The translations under genes and the position numbers were made by a program. Shown one piece after another: positions 48,217 to 59,480 of a stretch of 64,000 nucleotides of DNA. The first letter of the stretch is position 1, and every line of letters begins with the position of its first letter. The stretch is from Xenopus tropicalis (Eukaryota; Chordata; Amphibia; Anura; Pipidae), in assembly GCF_000004195.4 (NCBI RefSeq), contig NC_030677.2, positions 114,663,036 to 114,727,035 of the forward strand, in the 5' to 3' direction. The notes beneath the pieces are model-generated. The model saw only the letters and a program-made list of their open reading frames with translations, had not been told where the DNA came from and did not search any database.

Positions 48217-49914
48217 GAAATAAAGGAGCACATTTTAATATTTTTATTTCATAATTAACAGATGACTAGCAGGTTATTAGTGGCTCCAGTGTTGGACTGG
48301 GGTATCTGAGGCCCGTCAGAAAGCCAGAGGCCAAGAAGCCCCTAAATACATGTTCAGCTTCATTATTTGTGTTCAGTATGCAGCACCTATATAAAAAGAG
48401 AGGCCTGAGTGGTGTATATTATTGGAAAATCTATTTTTTATTAAAAGGCTTTATAGCAAGCAGTGCTTTACATTTGGGTTGATTTATGTGATAATTGTAT
48501 AGACCTTCAAAATTCAGGTGTAAAGATTCCATTTAAGGGAATTTCAGTTATAGAAGATCCTCTGGGACTGTGGTTTACCATCATATTCAGTGGTCAGTGT
48601 CACACTGAGTAGCTACCTGGCCTGGAATAAAATGCTTAAAGCTGCCCAGTCTTCACTTATATGGCAATTTCCTGCAACTGTGGGTGGACTCACTTGTCAG
48701 GCATCTTGTCCCCCACCCATTGAGGTACTACTTGCTTTAGTGACAAAATGCTAGAATTGCCCTGTGTTTCATTGGAACACATTATATTAGGTATGCAGGG
48801 AAAGTTTTCCAGCAATCGTCTTTGCCTCTATCCCTAGATAATAGGGTTATATTGTGCATGTAGTTCTGATGTAACAATGGAGCTAAAGGCCACTTGGAAG
48901 AGACTGTAGGATAGAAGGTATTGTAGGCTGAGATATAGATGTTACAATTGAAGATATTATGCCCCTGTAGATGCAAGGGATAAAACCCAAGAGGGTTAGG
49001 GCTGTGGTAAAGTACTATGAGAAAGTACCAGTAGCAGTGTAGATAATAGGTGCTGGGATGGGACTGTGGGATAGCATGTATAGACAACCCTGATGCTCAG
49101 CAAGAGAATACAGCCCAATACATTTGATACATTTTGGTGTTATTTTCTTAAAGGTAAGTTATCTCAGTATTATGAAATACTATGTGCATATTTAACAGTG
49201 AAAGTGTATTGTAAATTCAAATTTTTCACCTTTTTTAAATGCCCCTAAGTCTCCCAGTTGTTAACAGCTCAAGGAAATCTAAGAGCACATTCTGACAAAA
49301 AGGAAACATCCACAATCAGAGGAAGAACAGGGTGAGGCTTACAATAATAATAAGAGCTGAAAAAAAGAATCTTTTTACCTTTTTAGTTGGGCTTGATTAA
49401 AACTTCCGTTTTCTGATAAGCAACTTTATTAAAATTCATTCTCTGCGATCAAAACACATTTATATAAAGATCAAACCCATATAAATATATTTTTTTCAGT
49501 TTGAACAATGAGTGATTTGGCAGAATGCTCAGAAGTGCAAAATAATTCCTAATAACAAGGGGCAGTAAAGAAGAGGCGACTGTGAAATTGTTAGGTTCCA
49601 AATGATAGAACTGTTATTCTTACATCATAAGTTTCTTACTGAAGGCAGAAAATATGCCTTAGATATGGAACAGACGCACAAGCTAAAAGGTTAAACATAT
49701 TCCTTGTTGCTCATATATTCAGGTATGGCATCATTAGCAACTTATTTTTATGGTATGAGCATATACTCATTTCACAGGCATAAAAAATGAAAAAGAACAA
49801 GCATGTTGTGCAGAGGGAATCCCATACCATCCTCCTGGCTGATAGTAAGTGTATAAAAAAAGGTTCCCTTGTGTCTGCGGCAGCGGACTACATCTTCCGC
49901 TCCAGTAAGAACAC
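48217..49914. other. Intergenic DNA, no gene seen
   Basis: Near 48290 GTGTTGGACTGGGGTATCTG is a hAT-like left end related to that at 18797, without a right end. The rest is AT-rich and non-coding. Confidence 0.45.
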
Positions 49915-49916
49915 TA

Positions 49917-50412
49917 GGGGATACATTTACTAACCCACGAATCCGAAAAATTCCGATTGGAAAACGAACATTTTGCGACTTTTTCGTATTTTTTGCGATT
50001 TTTTCGTCGCCGTTACGACTTTTCGTAAATTGTCGCGACTTTTTCGTAACCATTACGACTTTTTCGTATTGAGCGCTCGTAAGCGGCGGCCGAAACTTTC
50101 AGACTTAGCATGATTTTGAAAGCCTCCCATAGGACTCAATGGCACTCTGCAGCTCCAACCTGGCCCAAGGAAAGTCACCATATTGAAGCTTGAATGAATC
50201 CGAAAGCTTCGTACTCGGCGCGAAAGCTGCGAAAAAGTCTCGACTTTTCGCGCAAGTCGTAGCACTACGAAAAAGTCCCGACATTTTGCGAAACATTCGA
50301 AATGGCTACGAAAAAGTCGCGACAATTTCCGAAAAAATCGCAAAATACCGATCATTACGAAAAAACGCATTCGGATGCCTTCGGACCGTTCATGGATTAG
50401 TAAATCAGCCCC
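49917..50412. mobile_element. CG-rich TIR MITE flanked by TA
   Basis: The left end is GGGGATACATTTACTAACCC and the right end, reverse-complemented, is GGGGCTGATTTACTAATCCA. A TA dinucleotide on each side (49915-49916, 50413-50414) suggests a Tc1/mariner-type target, though other readings are possible. The interior has many repeats of CGACTTTTTCGTA and its complement, which is unusually CpG-rich for this window. The open frames across it are by-products of that repeat. Confidence 0.78.
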
Positions 50413-51740
50413 TAGGTGTAAAGGGTACAATGGTATTAGCAGACAATATTTAGACGCTTAATGTATGGTGTATTGCCATGTGCAAACTTGAGCTTTTTTA
50501 TTTGCACAGTGTTGTTCCTAGAAATATAAATGTGAATGTTCCCAGCATGAATGTCCCAGCATGAATGTAAACTGAAGGGAAGCCGGTATGGGCTTGGGAC
50601 CTGGCTCCATGGTTTGTACTCTAGCAGAACTTTCAGATTTGCTTTTGGTCAGGGCAGTCTATTTTTAGTTATTTTCTAGTGAAGGAATTCCTAAAGCTTT
50701 AGCAAGCTTTTGGAATGCGTTCACCTGATCTATTCTCTAGGTGTAGAGGCCCATGTTTTATGAAATTAACTCTTCCATACTCACAGTAGTGGAGGACATT
50801 TGTGTCTGGTCATGTTTGGCTTTAGAGCTCAGGCAGTATTTGTGCAGAAAAGACATGCACAGAGATGATATTCAGTAGAGATATGCAAAGAGTGTAAGAC
50901 AGACATGCAGTAGAAACATGGGCAGAGTAGGCATCCTTACTATGGGCATGCAAATAGTAGATAAGCACAGAATAGACATAGAAAAGAATTATGTGCAGAG
51001 ACATATGCAGCATAAACTATTTCAGATAGGAAAGGTAGAGACAGAGGGCAGAGTAGACTTGTAGAAGAAACATGTGCAGAAGATTCACCTCCATTAAAGC
51101 TGTTTAGGTGGCAAAATGCTTAGGGAATAGATGGTGAAGCAGGTTACTGATGGTGGAGGAATGTCAGGGAATGAAAAACTAGACTGGTCTTCTTGAGGGG
51201 GTGTTGATCCATTAAAGGTCACTATACTTCTCTCCTAAGTTCTTTGTGTTGGATAGTTTATTAGGATCTGCAAACAGCTTACTTATATGTTTTACTATAG
51301 CCTTATACTGATATTTAAGAACATTAAAGCTAATATTTGATTCAGGGTAGAATCTTTCTCTCTTTTGCTATATTTTTCCCAGCCTTGCCATGTGTCCTCC
51401 CTAAATAAGATATAGACAGATCTTTTTTAAAGTATTTTGCATTGAGTAAGTATTGTTCAAAAAAGAATTTATTCTTCCAAACTGTGAAAGTTTCCTTCCT
51501 GACTTGAGCCAGCAACAGAGTATAGTTGTGTTGTAAACCTGAAATACTGTGAGGGAAAAATAATTAGACATAGTGGATATCCAGGCTCCATATAAATGAG
51601 AAGTTTGCCCAGAGTGATGTTTTTAAGCTAATGTTGGAGCAGTGTTATTTTCTGGAGCTCAGGTTTGAGGTCCTGAAATATATATCTAGTTTCTTGATTA
51701 CAGGGAGATTCTACAGATACTCTGCTTGGAGAGAACTATC
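50255..51740. repeat. 1.49-kb tandem duplication, copy 1
   Basis: Begins inside the right part of the MITE (AGTCGTAGCACTACGAAAAA) and ends GAGAGAACTATC. Copy 2 follows directly. By eye the copies differ by scattered substitutions and a few 2-6-bp indels. The non-MITE part is non-coding, with short repeats of ACATGCAGTAGA-type sequence near 50850-51080. Confidence 0.92.
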
Positions 51741-51742
51741 GT

Positions 51743-53235
51743 AGTCGTAGCGCTACGAAAAAGTCGCGACATTTTGTGAAACATTCGTAATGGCTACGAA
51801 AAAGTCGTGACAATTTCCGAAAAAATCGCAAAATACCGATCATTACGAAAAAAAACGCATTCGGACGCCTTTGGACTGTTTGTGGATTAGTAAATCAGCC
51901 CCTAGGTGTAAAGGGCACAATGGTGTTATCAGACAATATTTAGCATAGATGCTTAATGTATGGTGTATTGCCATGTGCAAACTTGAGCTTTTTTATTTGC
52001 ACAGTGTTGTTCCTAGAAATATAAATGTGAATGTTCCCAGCATGAATGTCCCAGCATGAATGTAAACGGAAGGGAAGCCGGTATGGGCTTGGGACCTGGC
52101 TCCATGGTTTGTACTCTAGCAGAACTTTCAGATTTGCTTTTGGTCAGGGCAGTCTATTTTTAGTTATTTTCTAGTGAAGGAATTCCTAAAGCTTTAGCAA
52201 GCTTTTGGAATGCGTTCACCTGATCTATTCTCTAGGTGTAGAGGCCCATGTTTTATGAAATTAACTCTTCCATACTCACAGTAGTGGAGGACATTTGTGT
52301 CTGGTCATGTTTGGCTTTAGAGCTCAGGCAGTATTTGTGCAGAAAAGACATGCACAGAGATGATATTCAGTAGAGATATGCAAAGAGTGTAAGACAGACA
52401 TGCAGTAGAAACATGGGCAGAGTAGGCATCCTTACTATGGGCATGCAAATAGTAGATAAGCACAGAATGGACATAGATGAGAATTATGTGCAGAGACATA
52501 TGCAGCATAAACAATTTCAGATAGGAACAGTAGAGACAGAGGGCAGAGTAGACTTGTAGAAGAAACATGTGCAGAAGATTCACCTCCATTAAAGCTGTTT
52601 CGGTGGCAAAATGCTTAGGGAATAGATGGAGAAGCAGGTTACTGATGGTGGAGGAATGTCAGGGAATGAGAAACTAGGCTGGTCTTCTTGAGGGGGTGTT
52701 GATCCATTAAAGGTCACTATACTTCTCTCCTAAGTTCTTTGTGTTGGATAGTTTATTAGGATCTGCAAACAGCTTACTTATATGTTTTACTATAGCCTTA
52801 TACTGATATTTAAGAACATTAAAGCTAATATTTGATTCAGGGTAGAATCTTTCTCTCTTTTGCTATATTTTTCCCAGCCTTGCCATGTGTCCTCCCTAAA
52901 TAAGATATAGACAGATCTTTTTTAAAGTATTTTGCATTGAGTAAGTATTGTTCAAAAAAGAATTTATTCTTCCAAACTGTGAAAGTTTCCTTCCTGACTT
53001 GAGCCAGCAACAGAGTATAGTTGTGTTGTAAACCTGAAATACTGTGAGGGAAAAATAACTAGACATAGTGGATATCCAGGCTCCATATAAATGAGAAGTT
53101 TGCCCAGAGTGATGTTTTTAAGCTAATGTTGGAGCAGTGTTATTTTCTGGAGCTCAGGTTTGAGGTCCTAAAATATATATCTAGTTTCTTGATTACAGGG
53201 AGATTCTACAGATACTCTGCTCGGAGAGAACTATC
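51743..53235. repeat. 1.49-kb tandem duplication, copy 2
   Basis: Starts AGTCGTAGCGCTACGAAAAA (the last 160 bp or so of the MITE) and ends GAGAGAACTATC at about 53235, after which unique sequence (AGTAGATACTTCCTGCACCA) follows. The parallel minus-strand open frames in both copies show no protein motif and are not preserved as a gene. Confidence 0.92.
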
Positions 53236-54762
53236 AGTAGATACTTCCTGCACCACTTCACCTTTGCAATTTTTATCCTGCCAGCGTCTGGACATAACAG
53301 CAGAGAAATCTCATCATTGAATTTATGCGTTTAATTGCTAATATCAACGAAGTAAATGGAAAAAATATTGTAAATTTTAAAAGTACTGTGAGCAATTATA
53401 CCTCAAGCTGCACTAGAGGGTATACAGTATGTCCCTAGAGGGTAATAGTAGGCTAAAAATGCTACTCATTATGTTTTACAAGCACAAAGGAAACAGCCCC
53501 GTATCACTGAAGATCTGTGCTCAAGAAGATGCCCCCAGTTGCCTCCTATCTTATTTTCTGCTGATTCACAGAACATGCTCTTGGCTGCTACCTGAAGTTA
53601 GGGACCATGGAATTAATGCCAAGAGCCCAAGGTTAGCTTCCTTTAGAGAGGTGCCCATGGTAAGCCAGTTTTTCAGCACCGCATAAGTATAGGCAAGCTA
53701 GTGGTATGTTATATTCCAAATGATGCCTTTTAGCAATAGTGAAATCTTTCCTGGAATACTGAAGATGTGTTAGAGACATATTCTAATAGTTTAGGAACAG
53801 ATCATCAAAGAGATCCCCCAGTCTATAATGCCTCTCAATTAATATTTGACCAAGAAGAACAGGTTTGTAAAGCTGGATAAAGTGCTGGGCCTAAAGTAAT
53901 CAAACTATTCCATACTATAATGCCCAGCTCACCATGATACATGGGAATGTACAACTACCCTGCAACTTTAGGAGATAAAATAGAAGAAATGTCATGTTCA
54001 TTATATAATACGTTTCCTTTCAAAAATTTTCCTTTCATTTTGTAGCTCAGATGGCCCATGAAGATGATCCAGGGACCATTTCAGAAAATGGCACTTACTT
54101 CCTCAAAGAATGGGGCAAGTATGAGATAAGGATAGGGAAGATAAGTGGACCTTGTCCAGTGAAAATAAAGATCACTGAATAGATAGGGACACCAAAAGTA
54201 CATTTTACAGTAATTAAAAGAAACATTCATATCATTTTCTGCAATGTCTATACTACTGGCAGAACTGGGTTGTAGGTTAAAATATATTTTCAAATATAAA
54301 TAGAAAGGAGAATGCATAGTTTGGCCAGCAGGTCGCGCCAATCCTTAAGGTTGGACCTTAGAACAAGGAAGAGCAGGAAGTCCTAGCTTCAGTGAGCCTA
54401 AATAGGGAGGTAGGTTACCCAGCAACTTCCTCTTTGGCCTAATAAGATCTAAAGGCAGCACAGCTCTTTGGAAGCCAGGTCAGGTGGGAAGACTGCACCT
54501 TCTTAGGAATAAGTTAGGAGATATTTTTAATAGCTCGTCGGTGAGGTGGGTTGCCTCCTGGCCTGAAAAAAATAAAGCTCGATGTCAATGCTACTAGGAA
54601 AGAAAGAAAAAAAATACAGTAAGGCTAGTATTTTTTTCAAGAAAAGGTGGTAACCCTAGAAGAAAAGTTGGTGATTGGGAAGCAATTGTCAACAGTTAGG
54701 GAAAAATAGCTTTCAGGTGTAGGTTTAAAAGATCTGTGCTTATGGATTCCTGCCCTTAAGGT
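53236..54762. other. Intergenic DNA, no gene seen
   Basis: Unique AT-rich sequence; open frames without motifs. Confidence 0.5.
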
Positions 54763-54839
54763 CCCCATACACAGGCCGATTGTAGCTGCCGATATCAGTC
54801 CCTTGGACCGATTCGGCAGTTTATCGGCCCGTGTAGGGG
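54763..54839. repeat. MITE hairpin, CCCCATACAC...GTGTAGGGG
   Basis: Imperfect inverted repeat: CCCCATACACAGGCCGAT (54763-54780) pairs with ATCGGCCCGTGTAGGGG near 54823-54839, and TAGCTGCCGAT pairs with ATTCGGCAGTT. This 'latacacgggccgat' type end is a common frog MITE; related sequence continues to about 54900. Confidence 0.6.
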
Positions 54840-56619
54840 CAGAAACGAGGGGCCTGCCCGACCGATATCTGGCCTGAGATTGGCCATTAGACAACTCAAC
54901 TCTTCCAGGCTGGAAAATATCCCTTACCCACATCACTGTAAACCTACCTTTCCTGATATCAGCACTGACCAACATGTCCAATGTCCAGCACTCTAACTGA
55001 CAGATTCATTTCTTGAATTTTGCCCAAAGCATCTCATTAGCCTTTCTACCCCTAGTTCCAGTCATGTTCCAGTTGCTGACTTTATATTTCTTACCTATAA
55101 GTGAGAAAGATTTACAACAGACAGGTTTATCTGACTCCTTGATAGTGTTTTATACTATGTTGTCTACAGCAGTGCTTGTCAGACCTTTTCATTTTAAAAA
55201 AAATATATACTGTGAATGTCTTCCATGACCCACTGACCCATCAACAGCTGGCACAACTTGTCTCCAATCATCTAGGCATTTGTTGGAATTAGTGACTTCC
55301 TCATCTCAAGCCTCAGCTTCATCAAAGGGGCTGTAGCAGACATTAATTAGAACACCGATTTTTTTTTTTTTTTTACAAACTTAGTCCCTCCAGACAGTTG
55401 GCCCATAAAAGGGTCCCTTCCAATGGCCCGGTGTGCCGATGTGGTCTAAGTTGAACAAGGGTCCGCTCTTTTGGCAGCCTCACCAAATGAGCGGCTCTAT
55501 TAATGTATGGATACCTTAAACCTATGGGTCCAGACACAGAAATGGGTCGCCCCATGCTTAACACGTTTTTAATCATTTTTCCCACAAAAGAAAATATCAT
55601 TTAACAGTTTTAGTGCGGTAAATAACTCTTTATATTGGAGTGGCATTCACAGAACTGCCGGAAGTGCATATGCGTGCGTATATTTCAGCAATAAAGCTTT
55701 TAGATAAATTGAGAAAAAGAAGATCAGGGTACTGTTTCCATTTCCAGATTACACTGCATTTATCCTGAGCCTGAATGTAGAGTACATTTTAATGTTTAGT
55801 ATATAGTGCTGCTTTAAAAAAAAAATGTGCATTTAATGAAATATTGCTGTGTTTCCTAATACACTGTAAGTGGCTCTTCTTATGGCTTTTATTGTAAGAA
55901 AGGGAGCGAGTATAGGCACAGTGCTCTGAAGCTGATTAGAATGAAAAATGTAGCAGATGAATAAAATAAATCAGAATGCCATTTAGGGGTTTCAGCTCTT
56001 TGTTAGAGGATACAAGTTTATTGTAATGCTAAGAGCTGGCTAAATTAAATATTGCTTCCATTTGGTAAAAAAAAAAATCAATAACTAGGGATTTTACATT
56101 TTATTGTTCTGCGATAACACATCAAGGTCTCACACGAGCTGTATAAATAAATGGAAAGCCAGGATGCTTTGTGATTGTCTCTCTTGATGGCTTAAGTCGC
56201 GAGCACTGTATGGTCCTTGTCAGTTATGTCTATAGAAATCACTGGAGTAGTGTAATTTGGGTGTCTTGCTAGAGAGGCTTGTAATTAAATGTCAGATGTC
56301 AGGCAGCACCGCTTCCACGCAAAGGGATTTCTCATTTTCTTCCATTCACATCAGGACTCTTGTACGGTCTGCAACCTGACCTCTTAGGCTACGTTCTTTG
56401 CAACAGTGATCGCGATTTGCATTAGAATACTGGGGTAATGAAGCAAAAATTCATGGAAGCAAAAGTGGGTCGCTTCTGCATTAATAAATGAATAAACGAT
56501 GGCTTTAAATATCAATTAGAATCCATCTCCTTCTAAAGGTTGCACAGGCACGTTACCCCAGTAATGGAATATATTGCACCGAATGCTGCCATCTTGCCGA
56601 GTACACAATAAGCTGCACA
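54840..56619. other. Intergenic DNA beyond the shd 3' end, possible conserved sequence
   Basis: A poly(T) run is at 55360-55373, and a MITE-like piece at about 55400-55540 (AAATGAGCGGCTCTATTAAT). From about 55860 to 56560 the sequence is transposon-free with mixed complexity, many TAAT/ATTA cores and a few CpGs (TGATCGCGATTTGCATTAGA, with an octamer-like ATTTGCAT). It is a candidate regulatory region, untested. Confidence 0.35.
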
Positions 56620-59296
56620 CAGACATGCTGAAGATCAATTTTATTAAAGATGAAAAGGTTGGAACCTTAATACTGTACTTTTTTTTTTTAATTATTTTTT
56701 TTTACTAACCAGAGCAAAATAGAAAAAGAAAACAAGGGAACAGGCTTCACAAGCGAACAAGTCATTACCCTGATTCTTCAACGGAGAACAATTGTGTAAC
56801 ACTTTCCCACTACAGAACAGTTACACTGTACAAACAGCACAAAAAAACATGATCAACAATGCCTTTTAAGGCCTCAGAATGTAAGAAGGTGCACAACCAT
56901 TCTTTCTTTGTACCAAAAAGGGGCGGGTGAAAAATATACTTATATATTAAACTGCTATTCCTTTTATTTACATTCAGTATTCATAAATAATTCAACAACA
57001 ACAACAAGAACAAAAATTGCTATTGCGCAACAACAGGTTAATATTATGGGTGTAGCAAGTGAGACTGATCAGATATTGCTGGAATAATTGTTAGTGAAGG
57101 TACGCTCCCGAGTGGGCCAGTGCACATCTCATTTGCTGGTTCTCACAGGTAGCACAGTACAGAGTTTGAGCCATATTCATAAAGCCGTGTAAAGTGTGTT
57201 ACCCTGGAAAAAACAGTGTAAAGGTTGATGCCACGCGGATAAATGCAGGTAGAGAATCAGCCCTGTGTGGCATTATCCTAAAAGTTGGTGTTAAATAGTT
57301 GGCATATTTAAAAAAGGTTATTGTCGTCCTTATGTGTAAATGAATGACTGCAACCCGTGACATGGCATGAAAAGTGGTACGTGCCAATTTTAACACAGTA
57401 TTTTTAAGATAGCACCTCTTTTTACATCAGACTTTTACTCTTGGGCACAAGTTTGCATAAAATCATTACACAGCTCTGCGTTATTTCACATGGAGTAGAA
57501 TGGCATTGCAGGATTTAAAGTCAATGTGCTCTTCTGAGCCATTATATATTCTATTTAGTTTTGTTTATATGGACAGTTTTACACAGCTAATATCATAATT
57601 CTCAATGGCAGCTCTGTGCTGTAGTGATGTGCAGGTCAAGGAAATCTCAACCCATATCCTACCCACAAAACCTTTACCCACACCTGACCCTAACCTGCAA
57701 AATGTTGCCATTGTAGGACCAGCACCCAACCTGTACCTGCGTCTTTCCACTCTGTACCTGCACCCAACCGGAACCCCCAGTGGTCACCCAAAATGTCAAC
57801 CCTAACTTGCTTATCCTAAGGGTGAACCTGGGTCAACCCACACATCACTACTGTGCTGCTTTGCTGGCTGGACTGCTTCCAAAAGATGAAATAACTGATG
57901 CAGGTAGTGTCTCGGGAACCTTCTCTGCCCAGCTCTCTCTCCTCGGCTGCTTATTTAGCCATTAAAGCAGACGAGAAGGGAAAGATCTGTGCAAAAAGGA
58001 GCCAGAAGATGCAGCAATAATTTATATTATTGGCAGACAGCCAGTTAAATGGCACAGTGCTACTTTAGAAAATCACTATATTAGCAGTGTAAAACTACTA
58101 AATAGATAAAAATAAATGTACATACAGTACATTAAAAAAGCACCCAGAAGAGCACTCTGAGAAATTTTATATTATTATTATTTTTTAGGTGTAGATCCTT
58201 TTAAACTGTTTGGTATATTTCAATGTCATTTTATTTACACACCTTTAAAAATATGACCCGTTTCCAGCAGACTGAAAAAAAACAAAGCCATTATTGTTTC
58301 ACCTATAGGGGTAAATCCTGACAAGATATCACCTGGACCTGCTAATTTTTCATATATTATGATACATACATGCTTGAATGAGGGAGAAATGGGCGTCCTC
58401 CTATGCTCCTATGCATGTATCATACAGTTCCTGCACTCTCACTGCCTACATGCCAACAGCACACCACTTGCACATACAGCAAAGCAACTGAACAGAGGCA
58501 GCAAACAATGATGGGCCCTAGAATTTTAAGGAAATAGGGAAAACCAGTTATTTAGATCTGTTGAAACCTTCCATTGATTGAGAAAGACACTGTTTACACA
58601 GAATTATAAGCAATATCCTTGTTGAGTTGAAAGATGAGACTGGACAAACTAAGGGCTAGTCGGGCTTCCTCCTGACTTGCTGCCTGCTTGGTTCCAGGCA
58701 TCATTCTTTCTTCAATCTCCACCATATTTTTATTCTCACACCCACCCAATGGGTGCAAAAAGGCACAGTTTTATCTTTCATGGAAACAGATGAGAGCTGA
58801 CAGTACGTATATACAGAACATACCAAGCAACATCCCTATTGTTTCGGCAAAAAAAAAAAAAAAAATACAAAACAAAACAAAAAAACAGACACAGGCATGT
58901 GCAATAACATTCGATAGTGGTTTCCATGGAAACATACACAAAGAGATATACACTGAAGGGGTTTACATTTCTCCGCCCAAACAAGCATTGCATTTTAAAC
59001 AACACTTTTCATTGCCACAGCTACACTAGTTATTATCCACAGTTTTTACACTCTCACCCACTGGTTTTCTCAAACCCAAAGCAGTATCCTTTAACAATGC
59101 AATAGTGCAATATTGTACAATATTTTGTGACACAGCCAGTGGGTCCTTACAGTTCAAGTGTCCAATTCTTGATGCCCAAATAGCACGTTCCAGTACCCTG
59201 CTGTTACATAGTGCAGCGGTGCTATACTGGCTACAAACAGCTTCCATAGCCCCCTGTCCATAGGAAGGAGGAAAACCGGTCCATAGAGAATGCAGA
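56620..59296 (-). other. shd: Candidate 3' UTR of the shd-like gene
   Basis: About 2.65 kb between the stop codon and the poly(A) signal, without recognised transposons. That contrasts with the repeat-rich DNA to the left of 55.5 kb and supports its being transcribed. Open frames here (for example 58688-59029 on +) lie antisense or in the UTR and show no motif. Confidence 0.5.
56640..56645 (-). promoter_or_regulatory. shd: Candidate poly(A) signal of the shd-like gene
   Basis: Minus-strand AATAAA (TTTATT on +) in the context CTTTAATAAAATTGATC. About 20-40 bases downstream on the minus strand is CATGTCTGTGTGCAGC, a GU-rich element. It is the best 3' end signal after the stop codon at 59297. 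Confidence 0.55.
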
Positions 59297-59480
59297 CTAC
59301 AAGGTCCGCACAGGCACTGGGTACAAGAGCGATAAATGTTCAGCTCCTTTTATGGGAAGTTTTCTGGTGGTGTAGAAGTGGACGACCTCTGGGACACTCT
59401 CGAAAGGAGGGCTGTTCTGGCCTAGTATGTATTTCTCTTTGGTTTTCGACAGTTTCATGTGCATGAAGCCTTGGCTGCTC
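59297..59480 (-). CDS. shd: SHB/SHD-family SH2 adaptor, terminal coding exon (shd tentative)
   Basis: On the minus strand, an acceptor (TTCTATTCATAG) is followed by G and 60 codons to TAG (59297-59299). The translation begins SSQGFMHMKLSKTKEKYILG, continues QNSPPFESVPEVVHFYTTRK and ends LPIKGAEHLSLLYPVPVRTL. This is the C-terminal half of the SH2 domain and the extreme C-terminus of the SHB/SHD/SHE/SHF adaptors, which bind phosphotyrosine proteins downstream of receptor kinases. The arginine of the phosphotyrosine pocket (FLVR-type) lies on the preceding exon, outside the window. Compared with the human SHB C-terminus as I recall it there are about six changes. Together with linkage to gna11 (both GNA11 and SHD are on human 19p13.3) this favours shd, but shb is possible. 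The exon is intact and ends tail to tail with gna11. Confidence 0.85.

Noticed and set aside
50053..50430. 125-residue minus-strand open frame rich in Phe/Arg
   Set aside because: The residues come from the repeated CGAAAAAGTCG motif in the MITE.
8926..56619. A second Gq-type gene (gna14 or gna15), expected next to gnaq or gna11 in mammals
   Set aside because: No exon with GAGESGKS, DVGGQ, NKKD or TCAT motifs was found downstream of gna11 in this window.
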